Assembly (NCBI GenBank): GCA_947034885.2
Contig: OX344756.2
Span: 15,868,098-15,932,097 of the forward strand
Direction of reading: 5' to 3'
Origin: Thuidium tamariscinum
Lineage: Eukaryota > Streptophyta > Bryopsida > Hypnales > Thuidiaceae
DNA: 64,000 nucleotides
Both the position numbers and the translations under genes were made by a program. The notes below the pieces were generated by a model. The model was not told where the DNA came from. It was given only the letters and a program-made list of their open reading frames with translations, and did not search any database. Below, one piece after another: positions 1-12,807 of this stretch. Within the stretch, counting starts at the first letter, position 1. Each line of letters begins with the position of its first letter.

Positions 1-257
1 ACTCTCATAGAATTAAATTCTGCAGTGGTTCATTCTAAGCGGACCATAAACTGTAAGTTGCTGTTTCATTTTGGATACACTTGTGAGGGAGAATTTGCAC
101 CTACCTTACTACCGTAGTCCCTACCAAAATAAATGCTAATGAGATTTCTGTTCATACTTTAGAATGCGGGCTTGCTATCTTATCAAGTCATTTACTAAAG
201 CGGGTGTAAGAATGAATATTGTTGAATTTGTATTGAACAATTATTTTTTCGTTTCAG

Positions 258-3200
258 ATGAGCGACAAAGAATTTGAAACCTGGGCAGGACGATTCCTCA
301 TTTCAAGTGCTTCAGCCGATGATCGGCAAGCTCAACTAGCAATTGCTGCCGAGACAATTGAACGGGACATGGTAATATGGTTTGGCTATCATTTGCACAA
401 ATTTAAATACGGATAGGACAGTGCATTCTCAAATTTAAATTAATGATTTTCTCAGTTGTATTCCTTTTCTTGAATGATTGACTTGAAATTGCAGTTAGAA
501 ATTGAAACACAACCCTATATTATTGTTTTGTAAACTGACTCAATTAAGAACACGTGATCTTGTGCATTGATAACTTTGACTTCTTAATTGGCACCCTTAT
601 TACGCTTTAGGTACTGTTAGGAGCTACAGCTGTAGAAGATAAGCTGCAAGATGGAGTTGCTGAAACAGTTACCCAGTTAGCACAGGCCGGAATAAGAATC
701 TGGGTGAGCTGCTCTTGAGCCATTAATCTTCTTAGGTTTAACTCCTTCAGTTGAGTCACAAAAGAGAAGTTTAAATTTGTGCACCAGGCAATTGAAGCGA
801 GCCTTGAAAAAATTCATGTGTTTGCAGTAGAACATGCAAGTGATATTTTGGAAAATCTAGCTGCAATAAACCCTGCCAATTATAATCTTATTAAAGCATT
901 TTGTAAATCTTGCCAATAGCAGAGCAGGAATTTGCTCTCTAGTTTTTGTCATACCTCTAGGGTTGGACTTTACTAGCCAAGTATGGGTGTTGATGCACTG
1001 CAAGTTCGTACATTGATGCACTCAGAAGTTTGTGTTTACTTCAAGCTTTCATGTGAGCTGAAAAGTTTCTTATGAATCACACTGATAATCAAGGGACAGG
1101 TTCTCACAGGGGACAAGATGGAGACTGCCGTGACCATCTCGTTGTCTTGCAACCTGCTCACGGACTCCATGCATCTCTTTTTGCTACCAGATGTATTGAG
1201 CAAGTCTGTTGGCCAATTGCTTAGAAATATGCTCGATGAAGCTCGCCGTCATTTCGATGACAAGTTGGCTGCAGGTCATTATCGATGAATCTCACCCAAT
1301 TTTACAAAGTATATATAAATGCGATGAGGCTCAGTTAAACTAGATTGCATCAAAAATAATCTTCTCCATGATTCATGGGGTGGTCTCCATATGGTCACAC
1401 ATGGAGGGTAGCCTTTGTGTGAATCATGGAGAAGATTCTCTATTTGATGTTGTCTAAAGTCCTTGAAACGGTTATTTTACTAAATCCTTGTGCTGCATTA
1501 AACGAGTCTTAGATTTTCTAGTACCACAAGTTATTGAAATTGAGATGTATGCTTGAACTTCTAGGGAGTTCTCCGCATTCGGACATGGCTGTTTTGATTG
1601 AGGGTCATGCCCTGCGCGTTGCCTTAGAGGTCACCAACCGAAAAAACTTTATGAGGTTGTGTCAACTTTGTCGGACAGTGATATTTTGTCGAGTAACTCC
1701 TCTACAGAAAGTTCAGGTGCACATCTTACTAAATCCTTCTCTAGTTGATTTTGTTAAGTAGAAATCACCAGAAATCGCTACTGTTGTTTGTCATGAAAGT
1801 CAACAAGTAGGGTTTTCAATGATCTTAGTTGTTTCAGAAACTTTTAGTCAACATCACCCTTATCAGTAATAAAATTCTAGAGAATAGCTTACTTATAGGG
1901 AGATCTCCCTAAGAACAAGGAGAATATTCTCTCTATGATCCTGTCTAAAAGTTCTTGAAAAAGTAGAATTGTGCTGATAACAACCAATTGTGCTCTAGTT
2001 TTGTCCACATGCTAAAAGTTAACTTTGAAAAGCTGGATTTTCCTTTGAAAGCAACAAATTTATGCTTTCCCATGTTGAGGTCCCCATTTCAAGGAGGTTA
2101 GACCCACATCTTGCTTTCGCTTGTTGAATGCACATAGTCTTGGACTCACCGTGGTTTTGAATTGTCTGTTGAAGTAGGTGACACGACTGGTAAGATCTTA
2201 TGGTTTTATGGTAGCAGCTCTCGGCGACGGAGCCAACGATGTGGGCATGATCAAAGCAGCGCAAATCGGGGTAGGAATTCATGGCCGAGAGGGCAATGCA
2301 GCGGTAGCAGCAAGCGATTACTCCATCGCTCAGTTTCGATTCATTGCACGACTCCTCCTTGTCCATGGGAGATGGTACGTTTTGAATGCCACTGATACTG
2401 TTCTTTCTCTCCCTTTCTGCTTTCAAAAGTCTTTTCAGTTAGAAATCGTTTGGCACTTGACTCCATCTCGTGCACTAACCCCTGTTAGCGTCAACAACTC
2501 ATTTATTCATTCACTTAGTTGGGCTTCAGTTATCAAGTTTGGTGTAAGCATGACGTGGTGAAATGCCTATGATCAATGATCTCTCAATGGAGATAGGATT
2601 GTCTACTATGATCCCTTCAATTGTGGTCTACAACCGCCCACTTTGAAATGATTTCTTAAGAAGTTAACCCACAGTGATGAAATTTTGATCTCAAACAGAT
2701 TTGGCTCTTGTATTCAAAGCAACCTCTCAATGAATGAAAGCCCATTCCTACATTTTGGTTGGTAAAGTCGTTACGGAAGTTATCCCGTTTCCTCCATATT
2801 GGTTAGAACATTGCTGAATTGGATATACGGAGCCATTTTAACACATTGTATTTTCTTCCTTACTCATAGATCAAGAAATTGAACACTTTGTTTACTCTTG
2901 CAGGTCATTCATAAGGAACAAAGACTTGGCTTTGTATTCTATCTACAAAAGTATAGTTTACATGATGTCCAACTTTTTCTTCTCGTTCTTCTCTGCCTAT
3001 TCAGCTCAAGCCATTTTTCCAGGGTTATTGCTTTCAACTTTTGATGTACTGTGGACCTTACTCCCTGTTATAGCAGTCGCGACACTGGAGCGAGATGTTT
3101 GCCATTACACTGCCGAGAACAATCCCCAGATTTACTTGGCAACTCAAATCCGTGGAACGTACAAACTTGCCGTTGACGTGGGCCTCTGGGCCTTGTCAGC

Positions 3201-5799
3201 CATCTGGCATGCAATCGTCGCATTCTTCTTTCCCTACTTTGCCATGCACCAAGCAGAGTAAGCGTTACTCACTTAAGCTTATGTGTTTTCTAAACAAGAA
3301 TTTAGATAATGTAGGATGTGAGGGGACTATGTAAGGTAGACAAGCCTATTACCACCCTAATTTGCAATCTAAATATTTTGAGGCCAATTCTAAGAGGGGT
3401 ACATATTTTTCAGAGGTAAGTGCTAAGGGTTTTTTTTCATTTTTTATGAAGTGCCAAAGTAGTGACGTGAAATGTTAGAGTGGTGCTCCAAATTTCAACA
3501 TTCATCCATGTATTGGATAGAAAATATCATATTAGCACATATCACACATTTATAATTTCATTTCCATTCATTATTTGACAATTTCATCTAATTTTATTTT
3601 CTTAATTTGAAATTTATTTGGTGATTTCATCCAAAATTTAAATGTTTATTTTCTATAGGCTTGGTGCAAGGCCCATTTTTTGGGTGCAATTTGATGACAA
3701 GTCACCAAATAAAAGAACACAAGTGTGTACTTATTTCACACGTCAAACCTAAGTGGAATTTTAATTTTCCAATCAAAATTGTAATTTTTGTAAATTTTTG
3801 AAGTGGTCCGCCTTGAAATTACAAAATTAAGCATAGAATGGAGGCATAAACATCATGTAATCAATCCATAACTACTCTCCTATATTTGTATTGGCACTCA
3901 AGACTTCACCAATGAAAGATTGACATATTACCTTTTTGACATTAATGCACTAAAATTGTAAAAAAAATGAGCAAATTTGCGAGATGGATTGGACAAAATT
4001 AGGGCCAAAAATAGGGTGATGGAATTAGAAAGCAAACTAGTCTACCTTATATGATGTAGATGCTCTTTGTGTAGCTTTCATGTAAAGTGAGTTTAGTCAT
4101 ATTAATGATATTTTACTCTCTACTTTCATCTCATCAAACTTCTTAAATTACATCACATTTCTTGTATTTCATTCCTATTTGTAGAATAAATCCGAAGTAA
4201 TTCAAAGTAGGCATGTATTATAACAAAATGCATGCATTTTATTCCTTTATATATGTCTATTTTTTAAACTTCTTGGCAATTTTTTTGATTGAATATCATA
4301 TTGTTTGCTTATTTTACCTTCTTTAATATTTTATTTTTACTTTCAAATCTTCTTTTTAATTTTTGTCAAGTTTAGAATACTAATCACTAGGTTAAAGGGA
4401 TTTAATTGGTACTTTAATCATGATTGTTCTTTTTCATACAGAACGAATGGAGAAAGTATTGGATTATGGTCTTTTGGAACTACAATATATATCATGGCAG
4501 TTGTCATTGTTAATGTGAAGTTAGCTACCCATGTATCATCATGGGTTGTGATTCAAATATTGGTATTTGTTATGACAATTTGCTCTCTATTCATCTTCTT
4601 GTTATTTCTATCAATATTTTTTAGTGCAAAAGATATGATTGAAGACCTTGACTCTTTGGGTTATAACTTATTTTACAAGCCATCATTTTGGTTTCTATTG
4701 ATATTGAGCCCTATTACAGCATGTCTTCCAGACATTGCTTATTCAATTTTTCATGAATATTCTCATCCAACAGATGCTATAATATTACAAGAATTAGAAT
4801 ATGGATGGCAAGATGGAAAGTTTCTAAAAGGTTCATCAAATTGGAAAGAAGAGATACATGCCCCTAGTTTCTTTGAATCAAAAAATGAAGTTGAATGCAT
4901 AGTTGAAGAAGATATTCAAGAAAGTTCATTTGAGTTTCCTCTAGTAGCAGGAACTATAGCTAGAAGAAAGACTTGGAGAGAAATTGTGAGTGATGAAAGA
5001 TTTGAGGCCACTGATCATACAAACTTTACCACTTGGGATGGAAAGAGAAAGAGTAGTGGATTCCACATGGTCACTCGTCTTTCTGCCCCTCACCAAATCC
5101 CTCAACCACTTCAAGCAGGCCCAATTCCTCTACATCGTAAATGCTTTGTAATCTTTATTGTCTATATAGGTTTTAAATCACTTGTAGTAATTTGAAATTT
5201 ACTTGAGCAATATAAAATTACAACAGATCATTGTTAAATTTTTTTGTTAATAATAATAATAATATTATGTATTTAGTTGGTTTTAAAAAAATTATCACTT
5301 CTCTACTATATTTTCATAAATTTATAATTCCTTGAATCAGAAATTGGATTCAACATTGAACATTGTAGATAAAGTTGTTACTATGTGAGCCTAAGAATGT
5401 TAACCCATGAGCCTAAAAGACTATACACCTATAGTATAAGTGTTGATAGTATAGAAACCTTCTACAATTATAGTGCATTTGTATTGTAAATACTAATATT
5501 ATAAGTATTTATGTTATAAACATGTTCTATGGTTGTAAGATATCTACTTATATACGCTCAAGGCTCACATGCTCACATTTTCATGCTTACATATTAGAAT
5601 ACTAGCACCATTGATAATGTAGATATGACATGTATAAAATCATCCGCCAAAAATTTATATTAAGACATACCATGTACTTTTAATTTTATGGTTTGTAGGT
5701 TCATCAATAAAAAAATCAGTTTTCATTATTGACAAAATGAAAAATAATGAAGAACCCAAAAAATCTTCTCTATGTTCACCTACGGCAACAAAATCATAG
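258..5799 (+). CDS. P4-type ATPase (phospholipid flippase), 3' part of gene
   Basis: P4-ATPases move phospholipids to the cytosolic leaflet of membranes; plant members are the ALA proteins. Exons in frame: 258-371, 611-703, 1100-1274, 1565-1710, 2178-2374, 2904-3257, 4442-5136, 5699-5799 (about 624 residues). Seen: [15 protein letters not shown] (611-703), [13 protein letters not shown] with the KMET motif (1100-1274), CRVTPLQK (end of exon 4), the hinge motif [10 protein letters not shown] (2178-2374) and HGRWSFIRN leading into the membrane domain. Exons 2904-5136 code for hydrophobic helices matching M3-M10, then a cytosolic tail. The phosphorylation site (DKTG) and earlier exons lie upstream of the window. 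The last long exon is far more AT-rich than the earlier ones, and the intron before it (3258-4441) holds an interspersed repeat. The stop at 5797-5799 depends on the acceptor at 5697-5698. An acceptor at 5814-5815 would instead continue in frame into the repeat region downstream. Confidence 0.93.
1358..1437. repeat. Small inverted-repeat hairpin in flippase intron
   Basis: Arms 1358-1375 and 1420-1437 are perfect 18-bp reverse complements (AATCTTCTCCATGATTCA) around a 44-bp loop. It lies wholly inside the intron 1275-1564. It resembles a short MITE, but no target duplication could be settled. Confidence 0.7.
3335..4080. repeat. Interspersed repeat D, copy 1, in last large flippase intron
   Basis: Several blocks match the reverse complement of sequence around 37920-38086 (for example ACAAGCCTATTACCACCCTA near 3344, and the block near 3757-3785) and of 34980-35110. 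It accounts for most of the 1.2-kb intron 3258-4441. Ends are not defined, and no terminal inverted repeat or coding capacity was seen. Confidence 0.6.
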
Positions 5800-5815
5800 C
5801 TACATGTTATGATAG

Positions 5816-6766
5816 GTGCCAATGGAAAAGAAGAAGCACCAAAAAAAGATAAATATTGTAAAAAATATACTTATAAAAATCCTTATTACCATCCAAGAAA
5901 ATCACATATGCATGTTTTAATTAAAGATGAAGATGATGAACCTCAAAATTCTCAAGAAGACATTCATAAGACTTCTTTGCAAATCATGATAAATCCCAAT
6001 GTCAAAGATGAACCTCATCAATTTCAACAAAGTACTCAAATTTTTCCAAAAATGAGTACACACTATAATCCTTATGATTATTGATTATGTAAGCAAAAAC
6101 AAGCCACATACACATGTCTTAATGGCCTTTGATGATCAAGACAAAGGACCAAATCATTACCTAGGAAATACAAGCATGACACCTTTACAAATTATGATTA
6201 ATCCTAATGTCAAAGATGATCATGAATCTCACCATCTTGAGGAAAGTAAAAGCGAGTTACTTACCCAAAAAAGTATGTATGAAAACCCTTATTATCAATC
6301 AAAAATGCCACATACACATGTACTTATATCTTTAAATGATTTAAACAAACAACAAATCCACCGTCAAGAAAATGAAAACATGAGCTCTTTACAAATCATG
6401 ATAAACTCAAATGTCAAAGATGAGGAATCTGACAATTCTAATGAATATATTAAGCTTTTGTATTTGGAAGGAAAACCAGACATAAATTCTACAAATGGTA
6501 TAAATATAAGAATAATAGTAAATCCGGATGAATTTATTATACTTTCTCATTTTAGTAACCAAAATAAAGTTGTAGAAGAAATTAAAGAACGTATTACAAA
6601 TGTAAATTTGCAAATTCATGACCCTCAAAATGATAAATTGGAGGGATATAAATTGAAGATTAGTGATACTACTGCAAATAGTATCGTTGTAGTTGATGCA
6701 ATAAACAAACCTATAATTGATGATTGTCTACCAATTAAATTTGATGAGAATTCAATTAATGGTTAA
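5816..6766 (+). pseudogene. Tandem-repeat coding tail downstream of the flippase, broken by a frameshift
   Basis: This stretch continues the flippase reading frame after its stop. It codes for about three copies of a roughly 68-residue unit. Each has an NPYY element (degenerate in copy 2), then H-M/T-HVL, an acidic/Gln-rich linker and LQIMINPNVKD. The HxHVL cores begin near 5905, 6107 and 6311. The second interval is 204 nt (68 codons) but the first is only 202 nt, so the frame breaks near 6075: the first frame stops at 6082-6084 and the second runs to 6766. A weaker fourth copy of the IMINP part (RIIVNPDE) lies near 6510-6530. The end of the flippase exon at 5136 can splice in frame to 5816, so this could be an alternative C-terminus or a decayed one. 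I do not recognise the repeat family. Confidence 0.5.
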
Positions 6767-7743
6767 AATATTGAACATCGAATGGAAAAAATAGTGACAG
6801 AGATGTCAAAAAATACCTCAAAAAACAATCTACAAAATGTTGAAGAAGTGAACAATGCAAAAAATATACAATCTTGTATAGAAATACCAAAGTATAAAAT
6901 TAATAATTTAGAACAACCTTCACATCCTACTTAAGTGATTGAAAGTCAACAAATGAATGGAGCACCTTGCAACATCTTTAGACTCAATAAGTAAATAAAT
7001 GACATTTCTCAATCAAATATCTTTAAGATAATTAAAAAAAAATTAGGATAAATATCATTTATTAAAGAATATTAATCAAGTATCAAAAGCATCTACAAAA
7101 TCATACTCCAAAAAATTATAGCAATTTCATATAGTTTATTTCTATAAAAGAAATTGTTTATAGACTAAAATGATATTGTATTAATTACCCGTTTAAACTA
7201 AATAACAAATTTGCTTTGAAACCAACAAAAATTTATGTCAAAAGTATGTCAAACCATAAATAGTATCATGATTCCATAACAATTTCAAAGAGTTGCATCA
7301 ACATCCTTAGACTTCTTAATTAAAATTTAATGAACCTATTAAATTTCCACATTTCAAATTTGGAAAGATAGATAATTTCTTTAATTTAATTATATATTAT
7401 TATATTTGATGTGAAAAACATTGCTTTCTAAACATTACTTAGATGAAGAATATATAACTTTTGAAACCTATAAATTTTGAATATCTTTAATAATAAATAT
7501 ATGTAGAAATTGAACGCTTTCAATTTGTTTTTTATATAAAATAATATAACTATTTGTTATCAAATAAAACATGCAAAAAAGAATTACATTATTTATACCT
7601 TTGGCCAACTTTGACATGTCAAGGTCCACATTACAATCATCACATTTCTTGAGAAATGAGAGGCAATTCTAATACAGACAATGACAATGAAATGTCAATG
7701 TTTTTCAATTAAATTAATACTTTAAATACCTAGCTAGAGAGCA
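6767..7743. other. AT-rich spacer without a recognisable gene
   Basis: No open frame with family resemblance, RNA gene or element terminus was recognised. It ends where a truncated family C2 element begins. Confidence 0.6.
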
Positions 7744-9157
7744 AAAAACAAATTCAAAGCCACAAATTGGACAAGTTGGAGGTTTAGTACCATTATAAGG
7801 ATTGACAATGAGTTTTTATGAAAATAGCAACATGCTTACTGTGCACATGGGGTCAAAGTGACCTTTCTTTGCATAGAGGCTACAAAGAAGGAAATTTTTT
7901 TATTGCAATGTGAGCACAATCTTGTCTAAAAGAAATTTTTTTTTTAAAATAATTTTTTGAATTTTTTTTGAACTACCAAAAATAAAAAGATTCATAGATC
8001 CCTTTTTTGATATTTTCTACTATCAGTGGCCTCTATAGTACTTTGTAGCAATCTATAGTACTATATAGTACTAACTAACGGTCCAGATCTACAAGCACCT
8101 TGATCAAACGGTTAACCCTAAAGGACCAACATGCCTTTTTTGGCAACATAACAATTTTGGGGGGGTACATGTGACTAGAGAATTTCAAGTTTCAGAACCA
8201 AACTTTAGTAGAAGGTATGGATGAGGAGTATCTTCAAAGCCCAATAATTTTTGTGACTTTTGACTACATGGTTGAAAAGTTATCGCATAATATGTTGTTT
8301 GTTTTTCAACTCGGGCAATTCGAGCAAATCAGAAAAAATCACTTTTTTTGGAAATCAAAATTTGAAATTGGTTTTATAGATTTATATATATGTGGAAAGC
8401 TTTGAATAATTCCATTTGGATTGATGAGTCAAAAGTTATGAAGAATTTTAGTTTGCGGGTAGTTATGGATTCTCTACTCTAAAATAAACTTTGAAGTCTT
8501 TTATTTTACTCACTTGTCAATATTTTTGAAAAAAATAAATAAATTTGGGTGAAGATTGTTTATTACAACATTTGAACCATTGGAATTGGCATTTTTCAAT
8601 TCAATAAATAAATTGTTAACAATTTAGTGTTTTGAATCATTCTCTACTTCTTTCAACTTACTATTTTTTTTGTACATGTTGTACAATTCCAAATGATTTG
8701 AAAATTTTCAATAACATAGCCAACTTCAATTGAAGAATGAATCTAAAGAGTATCAACCATTTTGAACATTTTCTCATACAAATATGGCCTTTTGAAGTGC
8801 AATTGCCTGGATTTTTGTAGAGGTAAGAAAAGGACTTTTGTGACTTCAAACACTATTATCTTGCAATCTACATAGTGAAACCTTCTAAAATTTTTTTTAC
8901 ATATTCTCAAACTAATTCACTAAAAGATCCTATGATTACATTATCCAAAAATGTTTTTTTCAAAATTTTGGTAGTTGTCCTAAAAATGACAATTTTAGAG
9001 CAATTTTGGTGAAAACATAATCAAAAACCTTTAGGGGTTAAGACTAGCAAGTGCACTGCTGACAGGTTGTATTGCTAGTATAACACAATACTACCAATAC
9101 TATGGCCAAAAACTGTGTTTTTGAGACAAAAATGTGAAGTATTTATTGCAATCACCC
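7744..9157 (-). mobile_element. Truncated family C2 element carrying a nested family A element
   Basis: 7744-8111 and 9042-9157 together match, in reverse orientation, the left two thirds of the C2 copies at 12057 and 40500. The shared parts include the block around GCCACAAATTG, the AGTACT-rich block and the terminal repeat ending TTGCAATCACCC at 9157. The match stops near 7744, so the other end is missing. The two halves are separated exactly by the family A element at 8112-9041. Confidence 0.8.
8112..9041. mobile_element. Family A piggyBac-like MITE (copy A1), nested
   Basis: The element is bounded by TTAA at both ends, with termini TTAACCCTAAAGGACC and CCTTTAGGGGTTAA (inverted), 930 bp. 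No transposase is encoded. Inserted TTAA plus CCC-T ends are typical of the piggyBac superfamily. It interrupts the C2 element around it, so it inserted later. Confidence 0.85.
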
Positions 9158-9375
9158 AAATATGTATATTGTATATTGTACCCAAAAGTGACCTTTTTTT
9201 TTAAAGATATAAACCCTAAGTCACCACATTCCAAGTGTTTCAGTAGATAGGGAAAGTGATCTTTGAATGGCACTTACTTTGGTACTTTGATAGAGGAGAA
9301 GACAAGCTGTTTATACAAGTGGGGTGGAAGGAGGTCGAACAAACCATATGGGATGTGATTTTAGGATGAGTAGGA

Positions 9376-10098
9376 GGGTGATTGCAAAAAACACTTGTCC
9401 TATTTTGTGTCACACGTTGCATGCTGATCTGTTTTTTGGCCATAATTTTTGTGTTTTAGCTCCGATTGACTCAAGATTTCTAGAAAAGGTACTCATAACT
9501 ATTATAAATCTTCCATGATTTTTTTCATGATTTAAAAAAATAGTTTACCATCCAAAAATGGCCCCCAATTGGATGTCACACTTGGTAGTTTAGGGATTTT
9601 TAGTACTGGGGAATACCTTTTTTTAATGATTTTAACATGAAATTTGGATGAGATGATCTTCTAGTAGATTTCTAGCTCTTCAAGGAAGGATTTTAAAAAA
9701 TAGTTAATATTATCTGGTGTGGAGGTCTACAAAGTGAGCTCCTTTCTGCTTGTATTTTGAAATACATAAAATATTATTTTGGTGGGTTTTTTGGTGAATG
9801 ACCATCTCCATAAAGTTGTTGCAAATGGAATTTTTTTATTTTTTGAAAATATCTATTTTTATTATTTTTCCCTAATTAAAACATGAAGATATGTATTTTT
9901 CAGAGGTTTGGCACTTTTCAAGTTCTCCTACTTAGAGAATTTTTCTATCCATTTCCTTCGGTGAAAACCTTCATCTTAGAGGTATATACATTATTCATAT
10001 TTTTCAAAAAAATTTAAAATTGATTTTCTAATTTTAAAGTATTCCCAAAAAAATCAGCCAAACACAACAAATAGGACAGGTGTTTCTTGCAATCACCC
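9376..10098. mobile_element. Family C1 non-autonomous DNA transposon
   Basis: Terminal inverted repeats GGGTGATTGCAAAAAACACTT and its near reverse complement ending GCAATCACCC bound 723 bp. The flanks show a 4-bp duplication AGGA (9372-9375 and 10099-10102). No coding capacity. The right part shares sequence with the fold-back copy at 42959-44048. Confidence 0.85.
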
Positions 10099-10265
10099 AG
10101 GAGCTCAACCGCTTACAGTTAAGTCAAAAACTAGAAAACATACTTTAAGTAAAATTTCATACCTCATTTAGGTATAGTAGAATGATTTTTTTCAAGAAAA
10201 TTTGTACTAGGAAAATGTGGTGAATCAATTCAATTTTCATCTCTAAAAATCCATTTCAAATTTTG

Positions 10266-10378
10266 AGCCTCCAATCAAAAGTTATGGATAAATTTTAGAG
10301 AGGATTTTTGGAATTGTCAAAGAAAATTTTTGTTCCAATTCCTCTTTGAAATTTGTTCATAACTTTTGATAGGAGGTT
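10266..10378. repeat. Imperfect inverted repeat
   Basis: Arms 10266-10295 and 10349-10378 are near reverse complements centred on CAATCAAAAGTTATG / CATAACTTTTGATAG. The same AAAAGTTATG phrase recurs in families A and C, so this is probably a fragment of a related element. The rest of 10099-12056 shows no gene. Confidence 0.55.
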
Positions 10379-11439
10379 CAATAGATATTGAAGTTTAGTT
10401 TAAATGGTAAAATTTTCAATTTTTTGTAATATGTTCGGAAAATTTGACAACCATTTTTCTAGAGCTTGTTTGGTTGAAGTTAGTATAATTCATTCATTTC
10501 CATTATATTTTTACAGTCACCCAACTTTGCAAGCCATTTTCTCCTCTGTCGTAAGTTTGATTTCTATTAAACTTGTTGAATTTAATAGATATTGAGATCT
10601 AGTTTTAGTGGTAAAATTTTCAATTTTTCATGACATGTTTGGAGAATTTGATAACAAATTTTCTAGAAGTAGTTTGGCCCAAACATGGAATTAAATAGTT
10701 TCATTTTTGAATAATTTTAATTAAAATTTTTGAATAAATGAAATATTTTATTTTGATTATTTGAAATTCAAAATTTTGAATGTCTGAAAATCGACATTTT
10801 GAATAGTTCAAAGTTTAGATTTTTATTTTATTTACTAGTGTCCCTTCAAAAGACAAAATGGATTTCAAGCAAGTTTGTATGACTTCAATTTAAAGTGAAA
10901 CTTTGACATTTAACAAAAATCTTATTATATTTCTATAATTATACTTTTTATTTCAATTAGTGCATAGGAGCAAAAGCTATGCTACAATAAGCTCAAAACT
11001 AAACTTGGTAGGCAATACAAATGACCCGACAAATTGTCAAAATAAAATTGGTTATTATTCACTCAAACATTGTATTTTATGTATATGTGAAGCTTTGATT
11101 CACTCTAATTGTACTTGTGTTCAAAAAATTATAAAGATTCTTAATTTATATGCATTTAGCTGTTTTATTGATAAAATAATCTATAGGATTCATTTATTGA
11201 TGCAATTTTTTCTTAAATCAAAATTTTATTTTAAGGCTAAATTTATTTGCTAGAAAAAACTAGAATATTTTTGCATATAATCTAGGACAAGTGAAGTGCC
11301 CAATCCTATAAATTGACTCAAAAAAAATTGTTTTTGTCTTTTTGGATGAGTGCACCAAAAATTGTAATATTGAATGTTTTAGTAGAAAAATGTTGTTGAC
11401 AATCTAAGACTTAAAGCAAATAATTGAAAGTTTGAAATT

Positions 11440-12050
11440 GAATTGTAAATGGCTCAAAAATTTAACTTTTTTGATTCAAAACTTAGAATTAAAATCAAAT
11501 TAGAATTAGAAAAAAAATATTTCAAAATATAAGTTAGAAATTCAATGAACTTGTAAGTTTGAACTCTAATCAAATTGTCTATTGCATTGAATAAAAATTG
11601 CACTAGAATTAGAATTAAGATTTTCATCAAATTTGAATTAATTTGACTAAGTTGAAATGTTGAATCAAAGTTTAAATTAAAGCTAAATTTGATAAAAAAA
11701 ATTTGATCAAATTTTAAGTTTGAATCATAATTATTGAATTTCATCGAAATTCAAATCAGAATTAAATTCAAATTATATTTGACAAAAATTTAATTAAAAT
11801 TCAAGATTGGAGTTCATACTTTTCAAAAGATTTCAAATGATTTCTAAAGATTTTAGAAAATTAAATTTTTTTTAAAGATTCAAATAGATTCAAATAAATT
11901 TGGAAAGATTCCGATATACTTAACAATTTTTAATAGATTTTAAGAAAGATTCTACTAATAAAATTTAAATAGATGATTTGAGGATTCCTAAAAGATTTTG
12001 AAAGATTTCTAAAGTATTCTAAGAGGTTTTTAAGGGATTCAAAAGATTCT
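11440..12050. repeat. Low-complexity AT-rich degenerate repeat tract
   Basis: Dense irregular repetition of short words such as AATTCAAATT and AAAGATTCTAA, with no conserved period. Long frames on either strand here are by-products of this composition. Confidence 0.55.
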
Positions 12051-12056
12051 AATAGA

Positions 12057-12807
12057 GGGTCGTTGCAAGAAATACTTCACGTTTTTGTTTCAAAAATGCA
12101 ATTTTTTGGTGTAGGATTGGCACACGATCCTACTAGTATTGTGTCTGCATTGTGCCTGTCAATGTTAGCCATTGATTTCGAGTGCCTGCAAATCTGGGCC
12201 ATCAATTTAGTACTATGTACTACTATGCAGTAGTATAGAGTGCTACAAAGTACTACTCAGGCCACTGGGATTAGAAAATAGCAGAAAAGGGGTCTGTGGA
12301 CCTTTTCATTTTTAGTAATTCAAAAATAATTTTAAAAATAATTTTTAAAAATTTATTTTTTTAAACAAAATTGTATTCACATTGCAACAAAAAAATTCTT
12401 TAGAAAAATGTTTCCCTTTTCACAGCCATTGTACCTAAGAAGGCCACTTTGACCCCATATGTGCTATAGACATGTTTTCATTTTCATAAAACCTCATCAC
12501 CATCCCTTGTAATGTTAGTAGACCTCCAACTTGTTCAATTTGTGGCTTCAAATTTGGAATTTTGGGTCAAAAATAGGACTAAAAACCTCCAAAATGGCCA
12601 GAGTACACACCCAATCAAGGGAAGGTTAAAAATATTAAAATAATTTTAATAATTATGAAAAAATTAATCGACATCCAAAACTTTTGTGTGCACTTTATTT
12701 CCAAATTTTAAGCCAAGTGAAAAAAAGATGAAAAAGTTATAAGCAAGAAACTACTTGTTGGAGGTCAAGGGGACAAAAAATAGGACAATTGTTTCTTGCA
12801 ATCATTC
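12057..12807. mobile_element. Family C2 non-autonomous DNA transposon
   Basis: Left end GGGTCGTTGCAAGAAATACT and right end ATTGTTTCTTGCAATCATTC are inverted repeats of the C type. It is about 751 bp and non-coding, with an AGTACT-rich block at 12214-12265. The flanks resemble each other (TAGA/TAAA) but are not an exact duplication, which fits an older copy. Confidence 0.8.
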
